From positions 1-51,683 of the forward strand of contig DJSB01000011.1 in NCBI GenBank assembly GCA_002437945.1: 51,683 bases of DNA, in the 5' to 3' direction. Below, one piece after another: positions 19,062-27,849 of the stretch. This DNA is from Christensenella sp. UBA6345. GTDB taxonomy: Bacteria; Bacillota; Clostridia; Christensenellales; UBA1242. A program made the translations under genes and the position numbers. The first letter of the stretch is position 1; every line of letters starts with the position of its first letter. Below the pieces are notes generated by a model. That model worked only from the letters and a program-made list of their open reading frames with translations, ran no database searches and was not told the origin of the DNA.

Positions 19062-21443
19062 TTATTTCTTTAGATTAATGCCATTCTCTTCAAAATGTTT
19101 AATTAAATTATTAGAGAACTTTTCAATATCTTTTGACTCTAAAGTTCTGTCCATAGAGTTAATAACAAAATTAAATGTATAACTCTTTGCATCTTTCAAA
19201 AGTAATTTATTCTCGTATATGTCTTTTAGACTATATTCCATCATAAGTTTTGTCTTATATGTAGATATAATTTCTTCTAGACGAGCATAAGTTACATCAT
19301 TAGGAACTACGAATGTAAAGTCTAAATCTACGCTTTGATATTTACTTACTTTTGCTCTTTCATATTTATTTTCTTCAGCATTACATAATTTTTCAAAGTC
19401 AAGTTCTAATATAACCAAATTATGCTTTGGACATATACTTTGTCTTACTTGTGGGTGAGCAATACCCATCTCTCCAATTACAGTACCATCTAGTAAAGTT
19501 ATGCCTGTACTATTAACTGGGTGATAGTAATTAGATGTAGCACTTCCAGTATACTTTACAGATGTATTAACTAGAGACTCACAAATATTTTCCAACATTG
19601 TTTTTAGTTCGAAATAAAGGTCTTTTTCGGACTTTGTAGTACTTGCTAATGCGATAGATAAAATATGGTTTTCTATAGCCAAATTATTATCATCTAATCC
19701 ACTAACAACTCTACCAATTTCACACATACGTACATCTTCAAAATTGTTTTTGTTGTCGTCAACAAAACGTAGAAGTGTAGGTGCAAGTTGACTTCTAATA
19801 CCACTTTGCCCAGAGTTGGAACTATCCATCAAACTTAAATATACTTTAGATTCAATATGATGAGCGATATTAAAATCTTTAAAGTTCCAAATATGAGAAT
19901 GTACTTCGCTTACCCCATATTTTTCTGCAAGTAATCTTTTTACCTTGTATTCAAGAGTATGTTCCTTAATCTGTTCGACTGGTACTAAATCAAATTTCAT
20001 ACTTTGTGGTACTATATTGTCATACCCATACATTCTTAATACTTCTTCTACTAAATCTTCTTTTATAGAAACATCTTTTGTACCACGCCAAGAAGGGGCT
20101 TTAACATCGATTTCGGTATCAGTAGTATTAATATCAAATCCTAAACTTTTAAGGATACTATTAACTTGTTCGTGTGGTAACTCAACCCCACTTCTACGAT
20201 TTAAGAAATCATAAGTTACTTTAATCTCATGTTTTGGATAATGGAAATTGTACACATCACTTAACTTACTTGTTACTTTAATTCCGCCATCAATATTCTT
20301 TAAGATATGCAACAATCTTGCAATTGCAACTGGAGTTGTTTCTGGGTCAAGAGATTTTTCATATCTAACTGAAGCATCAGTAGTCAAACCTATACGTTTA
20401 ACTGCTTTTCTTATAGCAACCGCATCAAAAACCGCACTTTCTAAAAGTAGTGAATTAGTGTTATCGGTAATACCACTCTTTAATCCACCTTTAATACCTG
20501 CTATAGCAACTGGTTCTCTATTCTCATCACAAATAACAACTGTATTAGGCGCAATAGTATGAGTTTCATGTTCTAGAGTTTCCATGTCTATTTCTGTGTT
20601 AGGTTCTATAACATTAATACCTTTAACAATAGCATTATCAAATGCGTGCATTGGTTGTCCCAATTCCAACATTAAATAATTGGTCATATCTGCAAGCAAA
20701 TTAATATCACGCATACCACAATAATTAAGTCTAATTTTCATATACATAGGGCTACGTTTTTCATTAACATTGTCCACAGTAATAGCACTATACCTATAAC
20801 AATTTTTGCTTTCTACATTAATATTTATTGGCTTTAATCCGTCATATTTACTTAAATCATCAAGGTCTAATGGTTTCAATTGTCTATTAAATATAGCAGC
20901 AAATTCTCTCGCTATACCATAATGTCCCCATAGGTCTGGACGATTGGTAAGTGACTTATTATCAATTTCAAATACTACGTCATCAATAGGATATACATCT
21001 TTAATACTTGTACCCATAGGTAAATCAGTAGCAATATCCATAATACCACTATTATCACTGCCTATACCTAGTTCGGTTTCGCTACAACACATACCAAAAC
21101 TTTCTACACCTACAAGTTTGGCTTTGCCGATTTTGAAGCCATTAACCATACCACCTACTTGTGCGAATGCAGTAACCATACCAACTCTTACATTAGGCGC
21201 ACCACATACTACCTGTACTGGTTCGGGACTGCCGTCATCTACTTTTAAAATATGTAAGTGGTTACTATTAGGGTGATTAACTACTTCCAATATTCTAGCA
21301 AGTACTACCTTATTAGTTTTTTCACCCATATTATATACATCTTCAATTTCTGCGGTTGCTAGGTTAAAACGTTTAATAAGTTCGCTAGTTTCTATACCGC
21401 TTAAATCTACATAATCTTTAATCCAATTAATAGAAATTCTCAT
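19062..21443 (-). CDS. pheT: Phenylalanyl-tRNA synthetase beta subunit
   Basis: 793 residues, the usual bacterial PheT length, AAGGAG ribosome site. Domain order is standard: N-terminal MRISINWIKDYVD; an EMAP/tRNA-binding OB domain (~40-150, NSNHLHILKVDDG, VVCGAPNVR); a B3/B4 region with GIKGG and SLLLESA; a B5 region (HEIKVTYDFLNRRSG...); the inactive synthetase-like core; and a C-terminal ferredoxin-like anticodon-binding domain (KVSKYQSVDLDFTFVVPNDVTY). With PheS it forms the alpha2-beta2 enzyme that charges tRNA-Phe. It starts 10 bp after pheS, under the same T-box control. Confidence 0.97.
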   Translation of the reverse strand: MRISINWIKDYVDLSGIETSELIKRFNLATAEIEDVYNMGEKTNKVVLARILEVVNHPNSNHLHILKVDDGSPEPVQVVCGAPNVRVGMVTAFAQVGGMVNGFKIGKAKLVGVESFGMCCSETELGIGSDNSGIMDIATDLPMGTSIKDVYPIDDVVFEIDNKSLTNRPDLWGHYGIAREFAAIFNRQLKPLDLDDLSKYDGLKPININVESKNCYRYSAITVDNVNEKRSPMYMKIRLNYCGMRDINLLADMTNYLMLELGQPMHAFDNAIVKGINVIEPNTEIDMETLEHETHTIAPNTVVICDENREPVAIAGIKGGLKSGITDNTNSLLLESAVFDAVAIRKAVKRIGLTTDASVRYEKSLDPETTPVAIARLLHILKNIDGGIKVTSKLSDVYNFHYPKHEIKVTYDFLNRRSGVELPHEQVNSILKSLGFDINTTDTEIDVKAPSWRGTKDVSIKEDLVEEVLRMYGYDNIVPQSMKFDLVPVEQIKEHTLEYKVKRLLAEKYGVSEVHSHIWNFKDFNIAHHIESKVYLSLMDSSNSGQSGIRSQLAPTLLRFVDDNKNNFEDVRMCEIGRVVSGLDDNNLAIENHILSIALASTTKSEKDLYFELKTMLENICESLVNTSVKYTGSATSNYYHPVNSTGITLLDGTVIGEMGIAHPQVRQSICPKHNLVILELDFEKLCNAEENKYERAKVSKYQSVDLDFTFVVPNDVTYARLEEIISTYKTKLMMEYSLKDIYENKLLLKDAKSYTFNFVINSMDRTLESKDIEKFSNNLIKHFEENGINLKK

Positions 21444-21453
21444 TATACTCTCC

Positions 21454-22485
21454 TTAAATGTTAAGTTTGAATGGTTTTAATACTTTCAAGTTACCACTAT
21501 TAAGTACTCTAATATCGTTAAGTCTAGATTTAATCATAACCAATCTATCAAAACCAATACCGAAAGCACAACCACTATATTTTTCAGAGTCAATACCAGC
21601 CATCTTTAATACATTAGGGTGTATCATACCGCATGGACAAAGTTCAATCCAGCCATTGCCACCACAAGTCGAACAACCTTTACCACCACAGAATGGGCAC
21701 TTAACGTCCATTTCAAAACTTGGCTCGGTAAATGGGAAGAATCCCGGTCTTAATCTTACTTCCATCTCTTGTTTAAATACTTGTGACAACATCTCTTTCA
21801 TAAAGTAAATCAAGTTGGCAACACTTACATTTTCGTCCACAATAACACCTTCCATCTGGAAGAATGTATTTTCATGTCCAGCATCTAGGGCTTCATTTCT
21901 GAAACAACGTCCTGGGAAAATAACTTTGCATTTACCTTTATATTTAGTTAAAATTCTGTTTTGACCAGCAGAAGTATGAGTTTTTAACACTTCGCCATTG
22001 CTTAACCAGAATGTGTCTTGTGTATCTCTTGCTGGGTGAGTAGAAGGAACATTAACTGCATCGAAGTTGTTAAATTCAGTTTCAACTTCATTACCCATAT
22101 CTACAGCAAATCCCATAGAAATAAATACATCTTCAACTTCTTTTTGAATTATTGTACGTGGGTGTAGTGAACCTACATTAGTGTCAACTGGCAAAGTAAT
22201 ATCTATATGCTCGGCATTATTAATTTCGTTAAGCATTTTTTGATTAGCCAATTTTTCACTTAAACTTGTCAATTTCTCTTCAATCTGCTTTTTAACACCA
22301 TTAATTTTCATACCCATATCACGTTTTTGCTCATTAGGCACATCTTTTAATAATGGCATAAGTGAAGTAACAAGACCTTTTTTACCCATATATTTAAGTC
22401 TTAATTCTTCTAAAAATTTTTCGTCACTTACCTTTTTAACATCTTCCAAAAATTGTTTTAAAGTGTCTTCAATTTTTTCTAACAT
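21454..22485 (-). CDS. pheS: Phenylalanyl-tRNA synthetase alpha subunit
   Basis: 343 residues from the ATG at 22485, which follows AAAGGAG with good spacing and gives the usual MLEKIEDTL... start. An in-frame ATG at 22539 lies inside the T-box terminator and is rejected. Class II motifs are present: HPARDTQDTFW, motif 2 CFRNEALDAGHENTFFQMEG, and motif 3 GCAFGIGFDRLVMIK. Before motif 3 there is a Cys-rich insert (CPFCGGKGCSTCGGNGW) that looks like a zinc knuckle. Catalytic subunit for tRNA-Phe aminoacylation, first gene of the pheST operon. Confidence 0.97.
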   Translation of the reverse strand: MLEKIEDTLKQFLEDVKKVSDEKFLEELRLKYMGKKGLVTSLMPLLKDVPNEQKRDMGMKINGVKKQIEEKLTSLSEKLANQKMLNEINNAEHIDITLPVDTNVGSLHPRTIIQKEVEDVFISMGFAVDMGNEVETEFNNFDAVNVPSTHPARDTQDTFWLSNGEVLKTHTSAGQNRILTKYKGKCKVIFPGRCFRNEALDAGHENTFFQMEGVIVDENVSVANLIYFMKEMLSQVFKQEMEVRLRPGFFPFTEPSFEMDVKCPFCGGKGCSTCGGNGWIELCPCGMIHPNVLKMAGIDSEKYSGCAFGIGFDRLVMIKSRLNDIRVLNSGNLKVLKPFKLNI

Positions 22486-22504
22486 TTTTCTCTCCTTTTT
22501 TAAA

Positions 22505-22751
22505 AAACAAAAAACGCCCTTAACATAGGACGTTTTCATTAACGTTGTACCACCTAATTTTATCTATAACCTTACAGACCTTATTAGTATTTTTACGGTT
22601 TTGTTCCGTCCTTACTTACTTTCTCGTAAGGCAACTCCCATGCTGAAATTCACATACAGCACTTACATAATTGGTTTTCAGCCGGTGACCAATCTCTCTA
22701 GAATGCAGTTACTATCGCTACTTACACATTTTCACAGTTTTTATTAAACTA
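22505..22751 (-). promoter_or_regulatory. Phenylalanine T-box riboswitch leader of pheST
   Basis: Read on the minus strand, the leader has a long stem-I region, with a likely Phe specifier in GAATTTCAGCA (UUC at 22645-22647; the overlapping UUU is also Phe). It then has the T-box sequence AGGTGGTACAACG (22544-22556), whose UGGU can pair with the ACCA end of uncharged tRNA, and a terminator with arms AACGTCC/GGGCGTT and a T tract (22505-22534). Uncharged tRNA-Phe should stabilise the antiterminator and turn on pheST. Confidence 0.92.
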
Positions 22752-22757
22752 TTAATT

Positions 22758-22786
22758 ATAGTACCATTATCATTAATTTAAGTCAA
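22758..22786 (-). promoter_or_regulatory. Sigma-A-like promoter of pheST
   Basis: On the minus strand, TTGACT, 17-base spacer, TACTAT, placed so that transcription starts at the T-box 5' end. Confidence 0.65.
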
Positions 22787-22818
22787 TGCAAAATAATCAA
22801 TCTTTAACAATTATTGCA

Positions 22819-23643
22819 TTAATTAAACAAATATCCGCCAAATCTTCTACCTACTTTTATCTGGGTTACAGCATCGTAGTGTAACATATCATCTTGAAAA
22901 GTTAATCCTAAATCAAATGTAGGCATAAAAATATTATTACTACTTTTACCTGCAAATTCGACTTTACCTAAATTAACATTGGCATAATATGGGGCTTTTT
23001 CTATATGAGATATTTCGGCATCTATAAACTTAAAATCGCCATATTTTTCACGTAATTTGTCTATCAATATTTCTATATTTTTACCATATTCTTTTGAATT
23101 TTCTTCTTGCAACATACCAGCATCACTCTCGCCTTGTAACCAACACATACCTATAATATTAATCTTTCTATGTTGAGATTTAAGTTGAGATATTGCAGTG
23201 TCCACAACTCCACACAACTCGGTATATCCGCTAAAACCATTGTTATCTTTAAGCCAATAATCTTTTAATCCACTACCACCTACGCAAGACTTAACAATAT
23301 ATAGATTTTTGGTAGGTCTAGTATTTAACCAATAATCCACAATGCCAACTTCAAGTCCAAAACTTTGATTATATTCATTAAGTCCAAACTTATAATCTAA
23401 AAACTTATCTTTATATATACGTGAAAGGTATTTTACATTGTCGACACCAGTTAAAAATTGTGCATATCTATCACTACCCAATTCTTGAATAGTATCTTTA
23501 TACAATGGTGTACCTTCAGCATTGCTTTGTCCTGCGATAATAACAATATTGGCAGTACGATTGTCAACAATTACTACAGTCATAGACAAGCCCAGCACTA
23601 CCAATAGTATTAAACATATTATACCTACTATAATCTTTTTCAC
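22819..23643 (-). CDS. SGNH-fold carbohydrate esterase (sialate O-acetylesterase-like), membrane-anchored or secreted
   Basis: 274 residues from a GTG start that follows GGAG. An N-terminal hydrophobic segment (~4-26) acts as signal or anchor. The enzyme core shows the SASA/DUF303 esterase signatures: nucleophile Ser40 in IIAGQSNAEG, SCVGGSGLKDYW (oxyanion-hole Gly), CWLQGESDAG, and a C-terminal DDMLHYDAVTQIKVG with the catalytic Asp/His. Family members remove acetyl groups from sialic acid or xylan-type sugars outside the membrane. No sugar-use genes adjoin, so the substrate is open. Confidence 0.85.
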   Translation of the reverse strand: MKKIIVGIICLILLVVLGLSMTVVIVDNRTANIVIIAGQSNAEGTPLYKDTIQELGSDRYAQFLTGVDNVKYLSRIYKDKFLDYKFGLNEYNQSFGLEVGIVDYWLNTRPTKNLYIVKSCVGGSGLKDYWLKDNNGFSGYTELCGVVDTAISQLKSQHRKINIIGMCWLQGESDAGMLQEENSKEYGKNIEILIDKLREKYGDFKFIDAEISHIEKAPYYANVNLGKVEFAGKSSNNIFMPTFDLGLTFQDDMLHYDAVTQIKVGRRFGGYLFN

Positions 23644-23852
23644 TTTTACTCCAAAATTAATTTATATGTATATAATATATCATTAACTATGTTTTGTAAA
23701 ATTCATATAAGATTAATCAATTAAATCTTTATTTTATAGATTTAAGCAATTTAAGTGGTAATAATATGGGTCGTAAAATTAATTATTGAAATATACAAAA
23801 TGCTAATTTAATTAAAAAGTTATTTATATATTAATAATATATAAAATAACTA

Positions 23853-23881
23853 TTGACTTAAAAATCAAACTATGATAAAAT
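23853..23881 (+). promoter_or_regulatory. Sigma-A-like promoter of helD
   Basis: TTGACT, 17-base spacer, TAAAAT; predicted start near 23,888. Confidence 0.75.
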
Positions 23882-23897
23882 TTACTCACTAATTTTG

Positions 23898-23949
23898 GTG
23901 CTAAAAATATTGAAATAATCGGTAATTTCTACGTTTTTAGCACTTTTTT
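23898..23949 (+). terminator. Promoter-proximal terminator (attenuator) in the helD leader
   Basis: GTGCTAAAAA at 23898-23907 pairs with TTTTTAGCAC at 23934-23943, followed at once by TTTTTT. It begins about ten bases after the predicted transcription start and ends 32 bases before the helD ATG, so helD expression must require readthrough or a second start downstream. Confidence 0.75.
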
Positions 23950-23981
23950 AGTCCTAAAAATTTAATAGTAGAGAGGTGTAA

Positions 23982-26039
23982 ATGAGCATTGACCAAACCC
24001 AACACGAAACAAAAGTGCTAGACGATACCTTAATTGCTGTGCAGAAGAAAAAAGAAATTCTGCAAGACGAAAAACAATACTACTTGGACAAAGGACTTAA
24101 AAGCAGAGCCGAATTCTGGGACTCCATTACCGATATGGACGATGTAGAAAAGGCTCTAAACAAAACTATTTTTGACCAAACTGTGGACGACTATATGGTG
24201 GTATTTAGAATGCTACGCAGTCTTGACAAAATGTTAGATAGTCCATACTATGGCAAAATCCGTATTAAAGAAGACGGAAAAGAACAAGAACTTTACATAG
24301 GACTTACAGGATTTAACGATCCGCCCGCTCCATTTATATTGGACTGGCGTGCTCCAATATCAAGTTTGTTCTACGACTACGAAGTTGGGCCTGCCCAATA
24401 TACAGTAGAAGACACAACCAACGATGTGGAGTTGTTGTCAAAGAATCAAATCAAAATTGAAAAAGGCAAACTACAATATATAATCAATAGTTCACTAAAG
24501 ATAGATGATGAAATATTGCAAGAAGCACTATCACACAACACTAGTGAAAAAATGCGTAACGTAGTTGCAACTATTCAAAAAGAACAAAACAACATTATTA
24601 GACTTCCATACAAAACCAATGTTATAGTGCAAGGTGTGGCAGGAAGCGGAAAAACTAGTATAGCACTGCATCGTATAGCATTCCTACTATACAGACAACG
24701 CAATGTGCTTAACTCACGTAACATACAGATATTATCTCCTAATACAGTATTTGAAGATTATATATCTAATGTCTTACCAGAAATGGGTGAAGAGAATATT
24801 AAAAGTATTAACTTCGATCGAATAATTAATGATTACTATTATGAAAGAAAACAAAAAGTAGAAAACAAAGCCGAACAGTACGAACGTATACTAAAGTTAA
24901 GAAAATTAACACCTGATATTTCCTATAAAAATTCTATACAAATAATTAGTGACTTGGAAACTTTCCTACAAGGAAATATATTTAAGTATCTACACTTTAG
25001 TGACTTTGTAAAAGAAAATTTTGTTATGGAAAAAGAAAGTATTATTGAAGTATTCAAACAATATTACAATCTTCCATTGTGGCAAATTAAAAATAAAATC
25101 AAAGGTCAACTTGCTGTAAAAAGTGCTTTATGGGATTTTGAATATAACGAGCACAAAACCAATATCGCTATAGAAAGATATTTAAGATACCTTACACCAA
25201 AAAATTTAAACTATATATTATACACTGATTTCTTAAAAGAACATGGATTTACATTTACAAAATATAACGGAAAAATAAAATACGAAGACGCCTTCCCTAT
25301 CATGCTTATAGATGATTATCTAGAAGGACTTTCAAGTTTTACATCTATTCAACATTTAGTAGTAGACGAAATGCAAGATTATAGTCCTATGCAGTTTAGA
25401 GTACTTAACATATTATATCCATGTTCAAAAACAATACTTGGTGACTATGGTCAAAGTATGTGTCCTAAAGAAAGTAAACAAGCCATCGAACAACTACATA
25501 GTTTATTCGATAATTCGATGTACTTAACTATTAATCGTTGTTATCGTACCAGTGAAGAAATAGGCGACTTATGCAACACTATAGGTGGCAGAGAAGATGT
25601 AGTTATGGTAAGAAAAGGTGGTAACAAACCTAAAGTTATTAAAGTAAAAGATGACAGTGAATTTATAGACAGACTAAAAGAAATCCTTAACGAAGTGGCT
25701 GATAGAGAATATAAAAACATAGCCATAATCACAAAAGACCAAGATGAATGTGATTATTATGTAGAGATTTTAAAAAATGCAAATATACAAGTTGAAACTA
25801 TTACTGCTAAATCAGTTACTTTACCTAATGGGTTAATTGTAGTTCCATCGTTCCAAAGTAAAGGTCTAGAATTTGACTGTGTTATAATACCTAATGCTGG
25901 CGAAAACAATTATAGTAGTGAATTCGAATATCAAAACTTATACATCTCTGCATCACGTTCACTACACCATCTATTCGTATTGTATAAAGGTCAACCTTGT
26001 GTCCCATTACAAAAATATCTAGACAAACACAACAATTAA
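23982..26039 (+). CDS. helD: HelD-like RNA polymerase-recycling helicase
   Basis: 685 residues, somewhat shorter than Bacillus HelD (~775). The N-terminus is a coiled-coil-like arm (residues ~1-75) that in HelD enters the RNA polymerase secondary channel. YYGKIRI and ILDWRAPISSLFYDYEVGPAQY are family-typical. The UvrD/Rep-type motor has Walker A GVAGSGKT (218-225) and Walker B LVVDEMQDYSP, with motif III-VI segments such as GDYGQSM, NRCYRTSEEI and SFQSKGLEFDCVIIPNA. HelD dissociates stalled RNA polymerase from DNA using ATP and can protect against rifamycins. The start follows a GAGGTG site. Single gene with its own promoter and attenuator. Confidence 0.92.
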   Translation: MSIDQTQHETKVLDDTLIAVQKKKEILQDEKQYYLDKGLKSRAEFWDSITDMDDVEKALNKTIFDQTVDDYMVVFRMLRSLDKMLDSPYYGKIRIKEDGKEQELYIGLTGFNDPPAPFILDWRAPISSLFYDYEVGPAQYTVEDTTNDVELLSKNQIKIEKGKLQYIINSSLKIDDEILQEALSHNTSEKMRNVVATIQKEQNNIIRLPYKTNVIVQGVAGSGKTSIALHRIAFLLYRQRNVLNSRNIQILSPNTVFEDYISNVLPEMGEENIKSINFDRIINDYYYERKQKVENKAEQYERILKLRKLTPDISYKNSIQIISDLETFLQGNIFKYLHFSDFVKENFVMEKESIIEVFKQYYNLPLWQIKNKIKGQLAVKSALWDFEYNEHKTNIAIERYLRYLTPKNLNYILYTDFLKEHGFTFTKYNGKIKYEDAFPIMLIDDYLEGLSSFTSIQHLVVDEMQDYSPMQFRVLNILYPCSKTILGDYGQSMCPKESKQAIEQLHSLFDNSMYLTINRCYRTSEEIGDLCNTIGGREDVVMVRKGGNKPKVIKVKDDSEFIDRLKEILNEVADREYKNIAIITKDQDECDYYVEILKNANIQVETITAKSVTLPNGLIVVPSFQSKGLEFDCVIIPNAGENNYSSEFEYQNLYISASRSLHHLFVLYKGQPCVPLQKYLDKHNN

Positions 26040-26096
26040 AAGCAATAAAATACTACTTTCAAGATAATTTAATTTAAACATTAACATTAAATGCAA

Positions 26097-26140
26097 CAAA
26101 AAAAGAACATATTGAAAATTAATTAATATGTTCTTTTTTT
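26097..26140. terminator. Bidirectional terminator between helD and hydA
   Basis: A 16-bp A-rich/T-rich stem around AAGAACATATT/AATATGTTCTT with T runs on both strands, between convergent genes. Confidence 0.9.
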
Positions 26141-26144
26141 ATTT

Positions 26145-27839
26145 TTAATGATGATGATGTAGTAATTTATAATTAAGTTTGTTGGGGATTAAGAAATTAC
26201 TATATATATCTTTAACTTGTTGGTTTTTATGGCTCTTTCTTTCTCCCAATTTTTTATCATACTCATACAGTCCTTTTGCTCTTATCTTCGCTACATCATA
26301 ATAATCAGTTTTGCTATAATCAACAAAAGGTTGACCGCCACCATTAACACACCCGCCTGGACAAGCCATAAACTCTACAAAATGATATTGTTTTTCTCCG
26401 CTTACTATCTTGTCCATAACTGTCTGCGCATTCTTAAGTCCATTAACAACACATATATTAAGTTGTTTATCTGCGACATTAAGGCTAATTTCTTTTATAC
26501 CTGCACTTGCTCTAACCACTTCAAAATCCACTTGTGAATTATCTTTACCAGTAAGTTTATCAGCGACTGTACGTAATACCGCTTCGGTAACTCCACCAGT
26601 AACACCAAATATTAATCCCGCACCAGTATAGTGTCCTAAAGGATTATCGAATTGACTTTCTTGCAAGTGATCAAAACTAATATTTTTATATTTTATGAAA
26701 GTAGCAAGTTCCCTAGTAGTAAGCACGGCATCAACATCATGGTTACCTACAATCTCTTGTTTTTTAGCAGTACAAGGCATAATTGCAACTACTTTAATTC
26801 GACTAGGGTCAATATTATTAATTTCTGCATAATAACTTTTAATCAAAGCACCCAGCATTTCATTGGGACTTTTACAAGTAGACAAGTGTTCTGCCATATC
26901 TGGATAATGTATACCTAAATATTTAACCCATGCTGGACAGCAACTACTAAATAGTGGTAGATTTTCATTATTCTTTATGCGTACAAGCAACTCTGCACTT
27001 TCTTCCATTACTGTAAAGTCTGCCCCTACATTAACATCAAACACTTTGTTAAATCCTACACGTTTAAGTGCGGTAACCAATTTACCTTCGTTAAATGTAC
27101 CCATAGGATAACCAAACTCTTCATTAATAGCAACACGTACTGCTGGAGCAACTTGTGCTATAACAATATTGTCTGGATTAGACATAAAACTCATAACTTT
27201 TTTAATATTGCTTGTTTCTAATAATGCTCCTGTCGGACACACTAAAACACATTGACCACAGCCCACACAAGTACTTTCATTAATAGGTTTATCAAAAGCA
27301 CAATTAACCATAGTTTTGAATCCACGATTTTGTTTTTGTATAGCACTTGTAGCCTGAATCTTCTTACACATCTGTACACATCTACCACACAAGATACATT
27401 TGTTGTTATCTCTCACAATACATGGCGAACTTAAATCTAGTTCATAGTTGTTTTTTACTCCATGTATTTTATTTTCGTCACAACCGAATTCATAACTATA
27501 TTTTTGTAATTTACAATTAAGGTTCTTGCCACAGGTAAGACAATTTTTGTTGTGATTAGACAACAACAATTCGATATTAGTTTTTCTCGCTTCCAATACT
27601 TTAGGACTACAAGTCTGTATTTCCATACCATCACGCACTGGATTATTACAAGCAGTAATCAAATTGTTTTTACCTTTACATTCAACAACACAGACTCTAC
27701 ACGCACCATCATTATTAACATCTTTCAAGTAGCATAGTGTAGGTATAATAATACCTGCATTCCTAGCAGCAGTAAGTATAGTATCTGTATCATCTGCTTC
27801 AACATTAACACCATCTATAATTAAATTAACTTTAGACAT
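26145..27839 (-). CDS. hydA: [FeFe]-hydrogenase catalytic subunit HydA
   Basis: 564 residues, AAGGAG site. The N-terminal [2Fe-2S] domain has CYLKDVNNDGACRVCVVEC. A His-Cys3 cluster motif follows (HNKNCLTCGKNLNC), then two [4Fe-4S] motifs (CILCGRCVQMC and CVGCGQCVLVCPTG). All three H-cluster motifs are complete: SCCPAWVKYLG, MPCTAKKQE and MACPGGCVNGGGQP. It catalyses reversible proton reduction to H2. Placed last in hydC-hydB-hydA, it forms the trimeric NADH/ferredoxin-dependent, electron-bifurcating-type enzyme in the cytoplasm. The native C-terminus ends in four His. Confidence 0.96.
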   Translation of the reverse strand: MSKVNLIIDGVNVEADDTDTILTAARNAGIIIPTLCYLKDVNNDGACRVCVVECKGKNNLITACNNPVRDGMEIQTCSPKVLEARKTNIELLLSNHNKNCLTCGKNLNCKLQKYSYEFGCDENKIHGVKNNYELDLSSPCIVRDNNKCILCGRCVQMCKKIQATSAIQKQNRGFKTMVNCAFDKPINESTCVGCGQCVLVCPTGALLETSNIKKVMSFMSNPDNIVIAQVAPAVRVAINEEFGYPMGTFNEGKLVTALKRVGFNKVFDVNVGADFTVMEESAELLVRIKNNENLPLFSSCCPAWVKYLGIHYPDMAEHLSTCKSPNEMLGALIKSYYAEINNIDPSRIKVVAIMPCTAKKQEIVGNHDVDAVLTTRELATFIKYKNISFDHLQESQFDNPLGHYTGAGLIFGVTGGVTEAVLRTVADKLTGKDNSQVDFEVVRASAGIKEISLNVADKQLNICVVNGLKNAQTVMDKIVSGEKQYHFVEFMACPGGCVNGGGQPFVDYSKTDYYDVAKIRAKGLYEYDKKLGERKSHKNQQVKDIYSNFLIPNKLNYKLLHHHH

Positions 27840-27849
27840 AACTCACTCC

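Larger units (their letters stand above)
23644..23981. other. Divergent intergenic region between esterase gene and helD
   Basis: Holds the upstream regions of both divergent genes. The helD side has a clear promoter and terminator-like attenuator (annotated separately). Nothing further is recognised in 23,644-23,850, which is almost pure AT. Confidence 0.6.

Noticed and set aside
22486..22539. Upstream in-frame start for pheS
   Set aside because: It falls within the T-box terminator, while the ATG at 22485 has a proper ribosome site and matches the family start.
22785..22820. Possible terminator after the SGNH esterase gene
   Set aside because: Pairing has a bulge, overlaps the stop codon and lacks a T run; too weak to list.
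26145..26165. Four C-terminal histidines in HydA, looking like a tag
   Set aside because: It is part of the natural gene end; HydA proteins often end in a His-containing LLH.H tail.
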